From assembly GCF_009827405.1 (NCBI RefSeq), contig NZ_WTYY01000005.1, positions 110,885 through 174,884 on the forward strand: a stretch of 64,000 nt of DNA, in the 5' to 3' direction. The position numbers and the translations under genes are program-made. Below are positions 35,734 to 45,382 of this stretch, piece after piece (position 1 is the first letter of the stretch; every line of letters begins with the position of its first letter). This stretch comes from Alteraurantiacibacter aestuarii. GTDB taxonomy: Bacteria > Pseudomonadota > Alphaproteobacteria > Sphingomonadales > Sphingomonadaceae. The notes below the pieces were generated by a model. The model was not told where the DNA came from. It made no database searches and saw nothing but the letters and a program-made list of their open reading frames with translations.

Positions 35734-36657
35734 ATGACGGACATTGCCTCGGTATCGCTGGAAGAGCCACTGGCCGATCTGGCCCAGCGCCTTGGTGCAT
35801 CTTTCGAGGAATTCGGCTTCGCCATCGTGCGCGATCACGGAATTTCCGACGATCATATCGCCCGCGCATGGGAAGTGACCCGCAAGTTCTTCGCCCTGCC
35901 AGAGGAAGTGAAGCGCGCCTATCACCTGCAGGGCAAGGCGGGTGCGCGCGGCTACACGCCGTTTGGCGTTGAACAGGCCAAGGATGCCCACGTTCGCGAT
36001 CTCAAGGAATTCTGGCACGTCGGGCGCACGCTGGAGCCGGGCGATCCGCTGGAGGCTTTCATGCCGCCCAATGTGTGGCCCGATGAAGTGGCCGGCTTTC
36101 GGCAGGCTCTGGAAGTCCTCTATGCCGATTTTGAAGCCAGCGGCGCGCGCATATTGCAGGCCATTGCCGTGTATCTGGGCGAGGACAGGGATTTCTTCGC
36201 GCCCACCGTGGACAAGGGCAATTCGGTGATGCGCCTGCTGCATTACCCGCCCGTGCCTGCGGATGCGCAGGGCGCGATCCGGGCCGCCGCGCATGAGGAT
36301 ATCAACACCATCACCCTGCTGCTGGGGGCAGAGGAATCCGGGCTGGAGCTGAAGACCAGATCGGGTGAGTGGCTGGCAATCGCCCCGCCCGAAGGGGCGA
36401 TGGTGGTCAACATCGGCGACATGTTGCAGCGGCTGACCAACGGACATCTGCGCTCCACCACCCACCGCGTGGTCAATCCGTCGGGCGGGGCAGGGCAGCG
36501 CCCGCGCTATTCCATGCCGTTCTTCCTGCATTTCCGACCCGATTACCTGATCGAGCCGATGGCGCAGTTCATCGATGACGCACACCCGAATCCGCCTGCG
36601 CCGATAACCGCCGAAGATTATCTGCAAGAGCGGTTGAGAGAGATTAAGCTGGCCTGA
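35734..36657 (+). CDS. Isopenicillin N synthase-like 2OG-Fe(II) oxygenase
   Basis: A 307-residue non-heme iron oxygenase of the DIOX_N plus 2OG-FeII_Oxy type. The N-terminal part reads LGASFEEFGFAIVRDHGISDDHI; the iron ligands are H and D of AAHEDINTITLLLG and the distal His of RSTTHRVVNPS, with the 2-oxoglutarate-binding RYS motif (RPRYSMPFFLHF). Such enzymes hydroxylate or desaturate small molecules; the substrate is unknown, although purine and pyrimidine bases are among those of relatives. It is translated just after the CNT nucleoside transporter (ten-base gap, GAGAG ribosome site), so it may act on an imported nucleoside or base. Confidence 0.9.
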   Translation: MTDIASVSLEEPLADLAQRLGASFEEFGFAIVRDHGISDDHIARAWEVTRKFFALPEEVKRAYHLQGKAGARGYTPFGVEQAKDAHVRDLKEFWHVGRTLEPGDPLEAFMPPNVWPDEVAGFRQALEVLYADFEASGARILQAIAVYLGEDRDFFAPTVDKGNSVMRLLHYPPVPADAQGAIRAAAHEDINTITLLLGAEESGLELKTRSGEWLAIAPPEGAMVVNIGDMLQRLTNGHLRSTTHRVVNPSGGAGQRPRYSMPFFLHFRPDYLIEPMAQFIDDAHPNPPAPITAEDYLQERLREIKLA

Positions 36658-36687
36658 CTTATCAACAGAAAGGCAAAAGTTGGGTCG

Positions 36688-36705
36688 TGTTGCATTGCGG
36701 CAACA
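36688..36705. repeat. Inverted repeat upstream of TonB receptor (TGTTGC/GCAACA)
   Basis: Perfect 6 b arms TGTTGC and GCAACA around ATTGCG, located 31 b after the stop of the 2OG oxygenase gene. It has no T run, so it is not a convincing terminator; it may be a protein-binding site for the receptor promoter. Confidence 0.4.
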
Positions 36706-36775
36706 GACTGTAGTCATTGAAAAGATTGCATATGTCGTTTCCATTGCAACTTTTCGTTCGCAATCGGACCGGGTC

Positions 36776-36791
36776 ATGACATCGGTGTCAT
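36776..36791. promoter_or_regulatory. Candidate operator palindrome before TonB receptor
   Basis: ATGACA-TCGG-TGTCAT is a perfect 6+6 inverted repeat 85 b before the receptor start, in the AT-richer 219 b gap. A second symmetrical motif, ATTGG-ATTAAA-CCAAT, follows at about 36841-36856. Either could be a repressor site, but no regulator gene is close. Confidence 0.4.
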
Positions 36792-36876
36792 ATCTGCGAC
36801 TTGTAAGAGTCACGAGACCTGCTTAGCGGCGTGAACCGTCATTGGATTAAACCAATCAACGACGGAGCGCTTTCAA

Positions 36877-39800
36877 ATGAAAATTAGGTATTATCTGGCC
36901 GCCAGCATGGCGAGCCTGGCCACATCCATGGTGATGGCCCCGCAGGTCGCTGCCCAGCAAATCACTTCGGGCATGGAAGGCGAAATTGAATCCGCCGACG
37001 GTTCACCCATCGCCGGTGCCACGGTCACCATCGTTGATGAACGTACCGGCCAGCAGCGCACCGTCACCACCGGCAACGCAGGACGCTTCTCCGTCGGCAG
37101 CCTGACTCCCGGCGGACCTTACACGATCACCGCAACGGCCAATGGCTTCGAAGGCCAGAGCCTGCAGAACCAGATGATCAACCTGCAGGGTTCGACGTCC
37201 TACACTTTCGCGCTGACGCCGGTATCTTCGGCAACTGACGTAATCGTCGTTGACGCGCAGCGTGTCCGCGTGACGCAGCTTGCTGTCGGGCCGAGCCTTT
37301 CGTTCGGATCTGACATCCTCGAAGGCTTTCCCTCGATCAGCCGCGATATCCGCGACATCATCCGCATCGATCCGCGCGTCAGCCTCGACCGCGAAAACGA
37401 TGTCGAGCGCATTTCCTGCCTCGGCGGCAATGACCGCACCAACACCTTCACCGTGGACGGCGTTGTCCAGGCAGACAGCTTCGGCCTCAACGGCACGCCT
37501 TTCGCGGCGCGCAACGCTCTGCCGCTCCCCTATGACGTGATCCGTGAAACGTCGGTCGAATTCGCTCCGTTCGACGTGGAATATTCCGATTTCACCGGCT
37601 GTCTGATCAATGTGGTGACCAAGTCCGGCCAGAATGATTTCCACGGCAGCGCCTTCATCACCTATCGCGATTCCGGCATGCGCGGCAGCACGGTGGACGG
37701 CCAGTCCTTCGTTCCCGCCGAATTCCAGGAAAAGCGCTGGGGTGCCACGCTCTCCGGCCCGATTGTCCAGGATCGCCTGTTCTTCCTGTTCGGCTATGAA
37801 GAAACCGACCTGGGTGACAGCAACGACATCGGCCCCGCCGGTGGCGGTTTCCCCAATGATGCTGACTACGTCACCATCGATCAGTTCAACCGCTTCGCCC
37901 AGATCGCCAATGACGTTTATGGCCAGGATGTCGGCGGCTATCCGCGCTCTCTGCCTGAATCGTCTGTCCGCTATTTCGGCCGCCTCGATGCGATCATCAA
38001 CGATGATCACCGTCTGGAGCTGACCTATCAGCGGCTGGAGGAAACCAATGTCGAAAGCGACACGGGCACCAACGAGCTGACCGGCCTCAACTCCTTCGAG
38101 GACGAAGGCACGATTTCCGACTATTACGCCGCCCGCCTGTTCTCCGACTGGAGCGACACGGTTTCCACCGAACTGCACATCTCGCGCTCTGAAGTGGGTG
38201 ACGTACAGGGCCCTGTCGGCTTTGGTGAAGCCCAGTCGGACAATCCCACGGTTCGCCTGTCGGTTGGCGTGGTCGGTCCCGATGAAAACGGCATCCTGTC
38301 CACCGGCCCCGGCATCTTCCGTTCGGCCAACCAGCTGGATACCAAGGTCGATCAGGCCAAGTTTATCATCAACATCGATGACGGCGATCACCAGTTCAAG
38401 TTCGGCGCAGAGGTTTCCGATCTGGAAGTTTACAACCTGTTCGCCATCAATGCGACCGGCACGCTGTACTTCAGAAATCTCGATGATTTCGAACAGGGCC
38501 TGGTGGCCGCATCCACCGGCGGTTCCAACGTGTTCGGCGATGCTGATGACCTGGCCGACGGTTCCAATGGCGGCGGTACGATCGCGGCCACGGACAGCGG
38601 TGACATCAACGATGCCGCAGCCCGTTTCAGCCGCCAGATCTATGCCCTGTATGCGCAGGACCAGTGGCAGGCCACTGATCAGCTGAGCATCACCGGCGGT
38701 GTGCGTTTCCAGTGGTATGCGGGCGATGCACCGCGCGCCAACCCCACCTTCCAGAATCGCTACGGCTTCAGCAATTCGGTATCCTTCGGCGATATCAAGC
38801 CGATCATCATGCCGCGCCTGGCCGCGACATATGAATTCGACAATGACGGCTTCTTCTCGAACAGCTCGCTCAAGGCAGGCATCGGCGCCTATTCCGGCGG
38901 CGATCCGGTGGTGTACTTCTCCAACGCCTTTTCCAACAACGGCTTCTCCACCGGCACCGGCGATACATTCTCCAGCCAGTGCGCAGGCCTGCTGGATAGC
39001 AATGGCCAGTTCGACGTGGTTCAGAACGGCCAGTTCACCGGCTTCCCGCAGTGTGCTGTAACAGCAGCCTCGGCGCAGTCGGCAGCTGGCCTGGCGGACA
39101 CGCAGTCCACCGATCCGAACTTCGATATTCCGGTGGTTTGGCGTGCCAACCTCGGCTTTTCGACCATGCTGGGTGAAGGCGTTGGCTTCTTCGACAACTG
39201 GAGCTTCAACGTCGATTACATCTACAGCCACTTCACCAATACGATCAACTTCGTCGACCTTTCGCAGACCATCGATATCCGCAAGGGCCTGAACGGTTAC
39301 ACCGTTGATGGCCGCCCGATCTATGCGGCTATCGACCCCACGGCGGCAGGCTGCGATGCCCTGTTGCAGGGTTCGGGCGGCACTCCGCCGGTATGGGCCA
39401 ATGTCACCGCAGCGTGTTTCAATACCCGCCGCGATGACGAAATCCAGCTGACCAATGGCCGCAACTATGACAGCCACGTGGTTTCCGCAGTGCTGGCAAA
39501 GACCTTCGATGGCGGTGTGTTTACCGACGCCGGCAGCACGCAGGTCAGCTTCGGCTATGCCTTCACGGACTCGAACAACTTCCGCAACGCCAACAGCTCG
39601 ACCGCCACATCGTCCTATGACGAATCGGCGGCCTTCGACCGGCAGAATCCGCGCAACGGCACCTCCAACTACGAAACGCGTCACCGCTTCACCGTGGCGA
39701 TGAATTTCACCGAGGAGTTCTTCAGCGAATATGACACCCAGCTGGCGCTGTTCTTCAGTGCCCAGTCTGGCCGTCCGTACTCGCTCACCTTCGATGGTGG

Positions 39801-40299
39801 CGGCGTATTCGGAGACTCCTCTTCGGGTAATGACAACGCCCTGCTGTACATCCCCAGCGGGCTGAACGATGCCAATCTGTCGCCGTCTTCGGATCCGGCA
39901 GCTGTGCAGTCGCTGCTCGATTATGTTGCCGGCCTCAGCTGTGCCAGCGGCTTCTCGGGTGAAACGATCGTTCGCAACACCTGCACCGAGGATTGGGTGT
40001 ATGATCTGGACATGCGCATCAGCCAGGAAATCCCGGGACCGGGCAGCCTGTTCGGAATGGAAGACCGCATCCAGATCTTCGCCGATTTCGACAATGTGCT
40101 GAACATGATCGACAGCAGCTGGAACACCCAGCGTGCACGCGGCATCTTCGGTGACGGCCAGCTGGTCGATATCGTCGATGGCGGTGTCGACAGCGCGGGC
40201 CGCTATATCATCTCGGGCTTCAACCCGGACGATACGCAGCAGATCAACGTGTCTGCTTCGGCCTGGCGTATCCAGATCGGCGCTCGCTACGAGTTCTGA
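36877..40299 (+). CDS. Oar-like TonB-dependent outer membrane receptor with carboxypeptidase-regulatory domain
   Basis: A 1140-residue outer-membrane protein. The signal peptide (MKIRYYLAASMASLATSMVMAPQVAAQ) is followed at residues 30-110 by a carboxypeptidase regulatory-like beta sandwich (GEIESADGSPIAGATVTIVDERTG). The plug domain (about 120-250) has TNTFTVDGVVQADSFGLNGTPF and VEFAPFDVEYSDFTGCLINVVTKSGQN. The rest is a 22-strand barrel ending in IQIGARYEF with the terminal Phe. The plug lacks an obvious TonB box. Oar-type receptors of this form are common in Sphingomonadales and take up large or unknown ligands. Start: ATG with GGAG nine bases upstream. A strong terminator follows, so it is transcribed alone. 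Confidence 0.93.
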   Translation: MKIRYYLAASMASLATSMVMAPQVAAQQITSGMEGEIESADGSPIAGATVTIVDERTGQQRTVTTGNAGRFSVGSLTPGGPYTITATANGFEGQSLQNQMINLQGSTSYTFALTPVSSATDVIVVDAQRVRVTQLAVGPSLSFGSDILEGFPSISRDIRDIIRIDPRVSLDRENDVERISCLGGNDRTNTFTVDGVVQADSFGLNGTPFAARNALPLPYDVIRETSVEFAPFDVEYSDFTGCLINVVTKSGQNDFHGSAFITYRDSGMRGSTVDGQSFVPAEFQEKRWGATLSGPIVQDRLFFLFGYEETDLGDSNDIGPAGGGFPNDADYVTIDQFNRFAQIANDVYGQDVGGYPRSLPESSVRYFGRLDAIINDDHRLELTYQRLEETNVESDTGTNELTGLNSFEDEGTISDYYAARLFSDWSDTVSTELHISRSEVGDVQGPVGFGEAQSDNPTVRLSVGVVGPDENGILSTGPGIFRSANQLDTKVDQAKFIINIDDGDHQFKFGAEVSDLEVYNLFAINATGTLYFRNLDDFEQGLVAASTGGSNVFGDADDLADGSNGGGTIAATDSGDINDAAARFSRQIYALYAQDQWQATDQLSITGGVRFQWYAGDAPRANPTFQNRYGFSNSVSFGDIKPIIMPRLAATYEFDNDGFFSNSSLKAGIGAYSGGDPVVYFSNAFSNNGFSTGTGDTFSSQCAGLLDSNGQFDVVQNGQFTGFPQCAVTAASAQSAAGLADTQSTDPNFDIPVVWRANLGFSTMLGEGVGFFDNWSFNVDYIYSHFTNTINFVDLSQTIDIRKGLNGYTVDGRPIYAAIDPTAAGCDALLQGSGGTPPVWANVTAACFNTRRDDEIQLTNGRNYDSHVVSAVLAKTFDGGVFTDAGSTQVSFGYAFTDSNNFRNANSSTATSSYDESAAFDRQNPRNGTSNYETRHRFTVAMNFTEEFFSEYDTQLALFFSAQSGRPYSLTFDGGGVFGDSSSGNDNALLYIPSGLNDANLSPSSDPAAVQSLLDYVAGLSCASGFSGETIVRNTCTEDWVYDLDMRISQEIPGPGSLFGMEDRIQIFADFDNVLNMIDSSWNTQRARGIFGDGQLVDIVDGGVDSAGRYIISGFNPDDTQQINVSASAWRIQIGARYEF

Positions 40300-40322
40300 T
40301 CGGCGAACGGGCGATGAAATCG

Positions 40323-40358
40323 GGCGGCGGCGCTGTAACAGGCGCCGCCGCCTTTTTT
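40323..40358 (+). terminator. Rho-independent terminator after TonB receptor
   Basis: A perfect 11 bp stem (GGCGGCGGCGC / GCGCCGCCGCC) with loop TGTAACAG and a run of six T. It ends the receptor transcript; the nucleotidase gene begins 30 b later and needs its own promoter or readthrough. Confidence 0.93.
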
Positions 40359-40387
40359 CTGCCCTTGAGATTGTGGAGAAGACGCGA

Positions 40388-42070
40388 ATGAATGTGCGGA
40401 TCCTGGCAACCCTGCCGTTTTCACTCGCGCTGGCGGCCTGTGTCAGCGTGCCCGATGCCGCTGCCCCGCTGGCCGCGCCGCCTGTCGAGATCCAGATTCT
40501 GGCGCTCAATGATTTTCACGGATACCTGGAGGCGCCCGCCGGACCTACCTCATACCGCGACGGGGAAGAGACCCGGCGTGAGGAGCTGGGCGGGGCTGCC
40601 AACATGGGCGCGGCACTGGCGCGCCTGCGCAGCGGACAGGCGCATACCATCACCGTTGCGGCGGGGGACCTGATCGGCGCCAGCCCGTTCCTCTCCGCCA
40701 ATTTCCTCGACGAACCTTCGATCATGGCGCTGAGCGCGATGGGGCTGGAACTGGCCTCTGTCGGCAACCATGAATTTGATCGCGGCGTGGAGGAACTGCG
40801 CCGCATGCAGGATGGCGGCTGCGCGCAATTCACCTCGCGCCAGCCTTGCGCGCTGGATGATTTTCCCGGAGCCGGTTTCACCTATCTGGCCGGCAATGCG
40901 GTGGACGGGCAGGACCGCGCGGTGTTTACCGGAACGGCCCTGCGCAGCTTCGGCCCGCTGGAACTGGGCTTTGTCGGCCTGACGCTGAAGGACACCGGAT
41001 CGCTGGTCTCACCCGCTGCCACAGCGGGCTATCGTTTTCTGGACGAAGCACAGACCGCCAACGCTCTGGCACAAGATCTGATCGCGCAAGGCGCGGACAG
41101 CGTGGTGCTGCTGATCCATGAGGGCGGACGGACGGAGCCGTTCAACAATGTCAGCGGCTGCCCGGACCTTTCCGGCGCCATCGTGCCGATCATGGAGCAG
41201 CTCGATCCGGCGATTGCGCTGGTCGTCTCCGGCCACACGCATAATGCTTATGCCTGCGCGGTTTCGTCTGCTGATGGCGGAAGGCGCATGCTCACCAGTG
41301 CCGGTCGCTATGGCACGTTCGTGACCGATATCCGCCTCACCATCGATCCGGCTAGCGGCCATGTGGCGGGGCTCACGGCAGTCAATGTCCCGATCAGGCC
41401 GGAACCATCTGTTCAGGCCGACATAGACACCCTTGTGCAGCGTTATGCCGCTGCTGCGCGTCCGATAGCGGACCGGGTGGTGGGCGAGATTACTCTGCCT
41501 GACGAGACCGGAGACGCCTGCATCGAACAGCCCGCGCAGGCGCTGGTGGCAGATGCCCAGCTGGCCGCGGCACGGCGGCTGGTGGATGCAGATGTGGCTC
41601 TGGCCTTCATCAATTCGGGCGGCGTACGTTCCGATCTTGCCGCAGCCGCCGACGGGGTGATGACCTATGGTGAGATTTTCGCCATGCAGCCCTTCGGCAA
41701 CAGGCTGGTGGTGCTGGAACTGACCGGCGCCCAGATCGGCGAGGTGCTGGAACAGCAATTATGCGGCGATGGCTATTGCTATTCCTACCTCATCCCCTCG
41801 GCCAATTTCACCTATGGCTTCGACCGCTCCCGTCCTGAAGGCGCGCGCATTGTCGGCATGATGCTGGACGGGGAGCCGATCGATCCGCAGGCGCATTATC
41901 TGGTCAGCGCCAATAATTTCATTGCCAGCGGCGGGGATGGCTTCACCGGCCTTGCCCAGGGCACAGTGGTTGGCGATGGCGGGCTGGATGTCGATGCGCT
42001 GGAAAATTATCTTGCCGGCGGCGTGCAGGTCCCGGCGTGCGGCCGGATCAGGCAGCTGGTCGCAAGCTGA
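40388..42070 (+). CDS. 5'-nucleotidase family lipoprotein
   Basis: A 560-residue bifunctional metallophosphatase/5'-nucleotidase. The lipoprotein signal is MNVRILATLPFSLALAAC (lipobox LAAC), so it is a membrane-anchored, periplasmic or surface enzyme. The metal site motifs are ILALNDFHGYLE, AAGDLIGASP, SVGNHEFDRG and VVSGHTHNAYAC; the substrate domain has AFINSGGVRSDLA and GEIFAMQPFGNRLVVLELTG. It dephosphorylates nucleotides to nucleosides, which the CNT transporter encoded 5 kb upstream could import. ATG 40388 was chosen; longer frames overlap the terminator and the receptor gene. Confidence 0.93.
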   Translation: MNVRILATLPFSLALAACVSVPDAAAPLAAPPVEIQILALNDFHGYLEAPAGPTSYRDGEETRREELGGAANMGAALARLRSGQAHTITVAAGDLIGASPFLSANFLDEPSIMALSAMGLELASVGNHEFDRGVEELRRMQDGGCAQFTSRQPCALDDFPGAGFTYLAGNAVDGQDRAVFTGTALRSFGPLELGFVGLTLKDTGSLVSPAATAGYRFLDEAQTANALAQDLIAQGADSVVLLIHEGGRTEPFNNVSGCPDLSGAIVPIMEQLDPAIALVVSGHTHNAYACAVSSADGGRRMLTSAGRYGTFVTDIRLTIDPASGHVAGLTAVNVPIRPEPSVQADIDTLVQRYAAAARPIADRVVGEITLPDETGDACIEQPAQALVADAQLAAARRLVDADVALAFINSGGVRSDLAAAADGVMTYGEIFAMQPFGNRLVVLELTGAQIGEVLEQQLCGDGYCYSYLIPSANFTYGFDRSRPEGARIVGMMLDGEPIDPQAHYLVSANNFIASGGDGFTGLAQGTVVGDGGLDVDALENYLAGGVQVPACGRIRQLVAS

Positions 42071-42149
42071 TCTGTTCAAGTTTCCTCCCGGCCCTTTGCA
42101 TCGCCCGCGCCAAGGCCTTAGGGCGGCAGTCAAATTCGGGAGAACAGAC

Positions 42150-43064
42150 TTGGACAAGAGCAAGGACAGCGCGGAAGATCCGCAGCATCTGGTAGGTCGC
42201 AAATTCTATCCTGCAGAGGTTGAGGCCAACTTTGCGGACAGTGATCCGACGGATACACCGCAGACCCGCCACCCGGCCTACCGGCTGGCTTTTCGCGATA
42301 CCGATTTCCTGCTGCGCGAGGAACTGCGCCCGGTCCGGTTCCAGCTTGAATTGCTCAAGCCGGAAATGGTGCTGGAAGAAGCGCGGGTCGGTTCCACCCT
42401 GGTGATGTATGGCTCGGCCCGTATCCCTTCGCCAGAAGCGGCGGAGAAGATGCAGTCTGGCGTCGGCTATCTGTCCGACAACCAGCGCACGGTGACCGAA
42501 AACCTGATCGCCAAGGCCAAATATTACGACGAGGCTTACAAGCTGGCCAAGATGGTCAGTGAAAAGGCGATTGTGGAGGAGGGCCTGCGCCAGTTCGTGG
42601 TGTGTTCGGGTGGCGGGCCATCGATCATGGAAGCGGCCAACAAGGGCGCCAGCGATGCCGGGGCGGAAAGCATCGGCCTGAATATCGTGCTGCCGCATGA
42701 GCAGGCTCCCAATGCCTATGTCACGCCTTACCTATCGCTCAATTTCCATTATTTCGCGCTCAGGAAAATGCACTTCCTGATCCGTGCCCGCGCAGTGGCG
42801 GTGTTCCCCGGCGGGTTTGGCACATGCGATGAATTGTTCGAGCTTCTCACGCTGATCCAGACCGGCAAGATGAAGCCGATCCCGATCCTGCTGTTCGGTC
42901 GGAAATTCTGGAACCGCATTGTCGATTTCGAAGGACTGGCGGAAGAAGGCACGATCAGCAAATCGGACCTCGATCTGATCAGCTGGTGCGAAACGGCGGA
43001 CGAAGCGTGGAAATCGATCTGCAACTTCTACAAGCTGAGCGATCCGATCAGCGGCTGCGATTAA
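42150..43064 (+). CDS. LOG family protein (TIGR00730-like, nucleotide 5'-monophosphate phosphoribohydrolase)
   Basis: A 304-residue protein of the lysine-decarboxylase-like LOG family, which cleaves the base from nucleoside 5'-monophosphates. The two catalytic motifs are VVCSGGGPSIMEAANKGA and FPGGFGTCDELFELL (PGGxGTxxE). It is longer than plant-type LOG (about 190 residues), with an N-terminal extension of about 75 residues containing LAFRDTDFLLREELRPVRFQLELLKPE. The start is TTG 42150 with GGGAGAA upstream; no ATG in frame makes a better start. The last four bases overlap the thiD stop on the other strand. Substrate not certain. Confidence 0.9.
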   Translation: MDKSKDSAEDPQHLVGRKFYPAEVEANFADSDPTDTPQTRHPAYRLAFRDTDFLLREELRPVRFQLELLKPEMVLEEARVGSTLVMYGSARIPSPEAAEKMQSGVGYLSDNQRTVTENLIAKAKYYDEAYKLAKMVSEKAIVEEGLRQFVVCSGGGPSIMEAANKGASDAGAESIGLNIVLPHEQAPNAYVTPYLSLNFHYFALRKMHFLIRARAVAVFPGGFGTCDELFELLTLIQTGKMKPIPILLFGRKFWNRIVDFEGLAEEGTISKSDLDLISWCETADEAWKSICNFYKLSDPISGCD

Positions 43065-43876
43065 GTGCGCGGCCTGCCCACGCCCTGATGTCCCATCGGG
43101 CCGTGGCCGGCGCCAAAGCCGGGCGCGGCCTCGATTGCCTGGCGAACATATTGCCGGGCCAGGCGCACGGCATGGTCCAGCCCTTGCCCGTGCCCGGCCA
43201 GCGTGGCGATGGCGCTGGACAATGTGCAGCCGGTGCCATGCGTGTGGCGGGTGTCGATCCGCGCATCTTCAAAGCTGACAAAGGAGCCATCGGGATGGAT
43301 CAGCCGGTCAACGATCCGCTCTCCCGCGCCGTGGCCACCCTTGGCCAGGACAGAGCGGCCATGCCGCCTGACCAGTTCCTGCGCAGCTGCGGCGATGGCG
43401 TTCTCGCCTGACAGATCCATGCCGGTCAGGGCTGCCAGTTCGGGGATGTTGGGCGTGGTCAGCGTGGCCAGGTCCATCAGCCATTCGAACACGCCAATCG
43501 TCGCCTCATCCGCCAGCACTGATCCGCTGGTGGCGACCATCACCGGATCGAAGATGATGGGGACGGGCAGGTCCTCCAGTCGGTCTGCCACCACTTCGGC
43601 GATATCGGCGCTGCCCAGCATGCCGATCTTCACCGCATCCACGCCGATATCGCTCATGCAGGCATCCATCTGCGCGGCGACGAAATCGGGGCTGAGCACT
43701 TCTACCGCGGTCACGCCCTTGCTGTTCTGCGCGGTCACGGCGGTGATGGCGGTCATGGCATAGCCGCCCAGCATGGTGATGGTCTTGATATCGGCCTGAA
43801 TCCCCGCCCCGCCGGAGCTGTCCGATCCGGCGATGACCAGAATGCGCGGCGGGGATGAGCTGGGGCGCTTGCTCAA
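43061..43876 (-). CDS. thiD: Hydroxymethylpyrimidine/phosphomethylpyrimidine kinase
   Basis: Phosphorylates HMP and then HMP-P in thiamine synthesis. The 271-residue ribokinase-like protein shows [22 protein letters not shown] at the N-terminus, [37 protein letters not shown] and the anion-hole/catalytic motif [15 protein letters not shown]. The start codon is TTG, overlapping the glmM stop by four bases (TTGA), so thiD is translated from the glmM transcript. The cysteine in THGTGC and the preceding Gly-rich loop are intact. Confidence 0.95.
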   Translation of the reverse strand: MSKRPSSSPPRILVIAGSDSSGGAGIQADIKTITMLGGYAMTAITAVTAQNSKGVTAVEVLSPDFVAAQMDACMSDIGVDAVKIGMLGSADIAEVVADRLEDLPVPIIFDPVMVATSGSVLADEATIGVFEWLMDLATLTTPNIPELAALTGMDLSGENAIAAAAQELVRRHGRSVLAKGGHGAGERIVDRLIHPDGSFVSFEDARIDTRHTHGTGCTLSSAIATLAGHGQGLDHAVRLARQYVRQAIEAAPGFGAGHGPMGHQGVGRPRT

Positions 43877-45210
43877 GCAGCCTTCTCCACCGCGTCGCAG
43901 ATGGCATCCACCACGCGTTCCACCTCGTCCGCATCGTCGCCTTCGGCCATGACGCGGATCAGCGGTTCGGTGCCCGACTTGCGAATGACGAGGCGGCCCG
44001 TTCCGGCCAGATGCGCCTCTGCCTCACGTATCACTGCCTGCACGTCTGGCGCTGCCAGCGGATCGCCGTTTTCATAGCGGACGTTCTTGAGCAGCTGCGG
44101 CACCGGATCGAACAGGTGCAGCAGTTCTGATGCCGGCTTGCCGCTGCGCACCAGCGCGGCCAGCACCTGCAGCGCGGCAATCGTGCCATCGCCGGTGGTG
44201 GCGTGGTCCAGCAGGATCATGTGCCCCGATTGCTCGCCGCCGACGTTATAGCCGCCGGCCTTCATTTTCTCGAGCACGTAGCGGTCGCCCACCTTGGCAC
44301 GCACCAGATCGATCCCACGGGCTGCCAGAAAGCGCTCGAGGCCGAGGTTGGACATGACTGTGGCCACCACGCCGCAGCCCTTCAGCAGGCCCTGTTCTGC
44401 CATGGTGGAGCCGATCAGGGCCATGATCTGGTCCCCGTCCACTTCCTGACCCTTTTCGTCGATCACGATCAGCCGGTCGGCATCGCCATCCAGCGCAATG
44501 CCGATATTGGCTTTTTCGGAGACCACCCGCGCCTTTATCGCGCCAAGATCGGTGGAGCCGACGCCGTCATTGATGTTGAGGCCGTTGGGGTGGACGCCCA
44601 TCGCCACCACATTCGCGCCCAGTTCCCAGATCGCGGTGGGGGTGACGTTGTAAGCCGCCCCATGCGCGCAATCGATCACGATCTTCAGCCCGTCCAGCCG
44701 CACATCCACCGGCAGCGATTGCTTGACCGCGTGGATATAGCGCCCGCGCGCATCATCGATCCGCCGGGCACGGCCGATCTTTTCTGCCTGCGCCAGTTCC
44801 TGCTCGCGGCCCATTTCGGCCTCGATCGCTTCTTCGTCCTCGTCCGACAGTTTGAACCCGTCGGGGCCGAACAGCTTGATGCCGTTATCGGCAAAGCGGT
44901 TGTGGCTGGCGGAAATCATCACCCCGATGTCCGCGCGCATTTCCCGCGTCAGCAGGGCCACGGCGGGGGTCGGCAGCGGCCCGGTCATGATCACATCCAT
45001 GCCCACGCTGGTGAAACCGGCCACCAGCGCGGTTTCCATCATATAACCGGAAAGGCGGGTGTCCTTGCCGATCACCACGCGGTGTTTGTGATCGCCGCGC
45101 AGGAAGTGCTTGCCAGCCGCCTGGCCCACTTTCATTGCCGTGGCTGCCGTAAGCGTGCCGGCGTTGGCGCGGCCGCGAATACCGTCAGTACCAAAATAGG
45201 TGCGTGCCAT
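43873..45210 (-). CDS. glmM: Phosphoglucosamine mutase
   Basis: Converts glucosamine-6-phosphate to glucosamine-1-phosphate for UDP-GlcNAc, hence for peptidoglycan and lipopolysaccharide. The 445-residue protein has [12 protein letters not shown] at the N-terminus, the phosphoserine loop [17 protein letters not shown] (Ser before HN), the metal loop [17 protein letters not shown], the sugar-binding GGEQSGHMI and the phosphate-binding [12 protein letters not shown]. All four active-site loops are intact. ATG 45210 opens the gene; thiD is coupled downstream. It is divergent from sodB across a 172 b spacer. Confidence 0.97.
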   Translation of the reverse strand: MARTYFGTDGIRGRANAGTLTAATAMKVGQAAGKHFLRGDHKHRVVIGKDTRLSGYMMETALVAGFTSVGMDVIMTGPLPTPAVALLTREMRADIGVMISASHNRFADNGIKLFGPDGFKLSDEDEEAIEAEMGREQELAQAEKIGRARRIDDARGRYIHAVKQSLPVDVRLDGLKIVIDCAHGAAYNVTPTAIWELGANVVAMGVHPNGLNINDGVGSTDLGAIKARVVSEKANIGIALDGDADRLIVIDEKGQEVDGDQIMALIGSTMAEQGLLKGCGVVATVMSNLGLERFLAARGIDLVRAKVGDRYVLEKMKAGGYNVGGEQSGHMILLDHATTGDGTIAALQVLAALVRSGKPASELLHLFDPVPQLLKNVRYENGDPLAAPDVQAVIREAEAHLAGTGRLVIRKSGTEPLIRVMAEGDDADEVERVVDAICDAVEKAA

Positions 45211-45224
45211 TTATGTCCTCTGGG

Positions 45225-45251
45225 GCTTGCAACTCATATCTGTGCTTGCAA
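45225..45251. repeat. Direct repeat GCTTGCAA (x2) in glmM-sodB spacer
   Basis: The 8-mer GCTTGCAA occurs at 45225 and 45244, 19 b apart, and the palindromic core TTGCAA recurs at 45319. This lies in the 172 b spacer that must contain the promoters of glmM (minus) and sodB (plus). It could be a regulator site; chance cannot be excluded. Confidence 0.3.
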
Positions 45252-45382
45252 TGGCGCGGCTGGCCGCCAATGTCACGCCCAAGGCTGGGCTTTGCCCCAA
45301 GCGTAACAGGCAGATCATTTGCAACCGATGCGCGTTTTGTGCGTTGGCCTATTGAACAGCAGACCGACAGGAAGGGATCCAC

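Noticed and set aside
37003..40509. 1168-codon open frame antisense to the TonB receptor gene
   Set aside because: It is the mirror of a real gene in high-GC DNA. Its translation is His/Arg/Gly-rich without domains, whereas the plus-strand gene has signal peptide, plug, barrel and terminal Phe.
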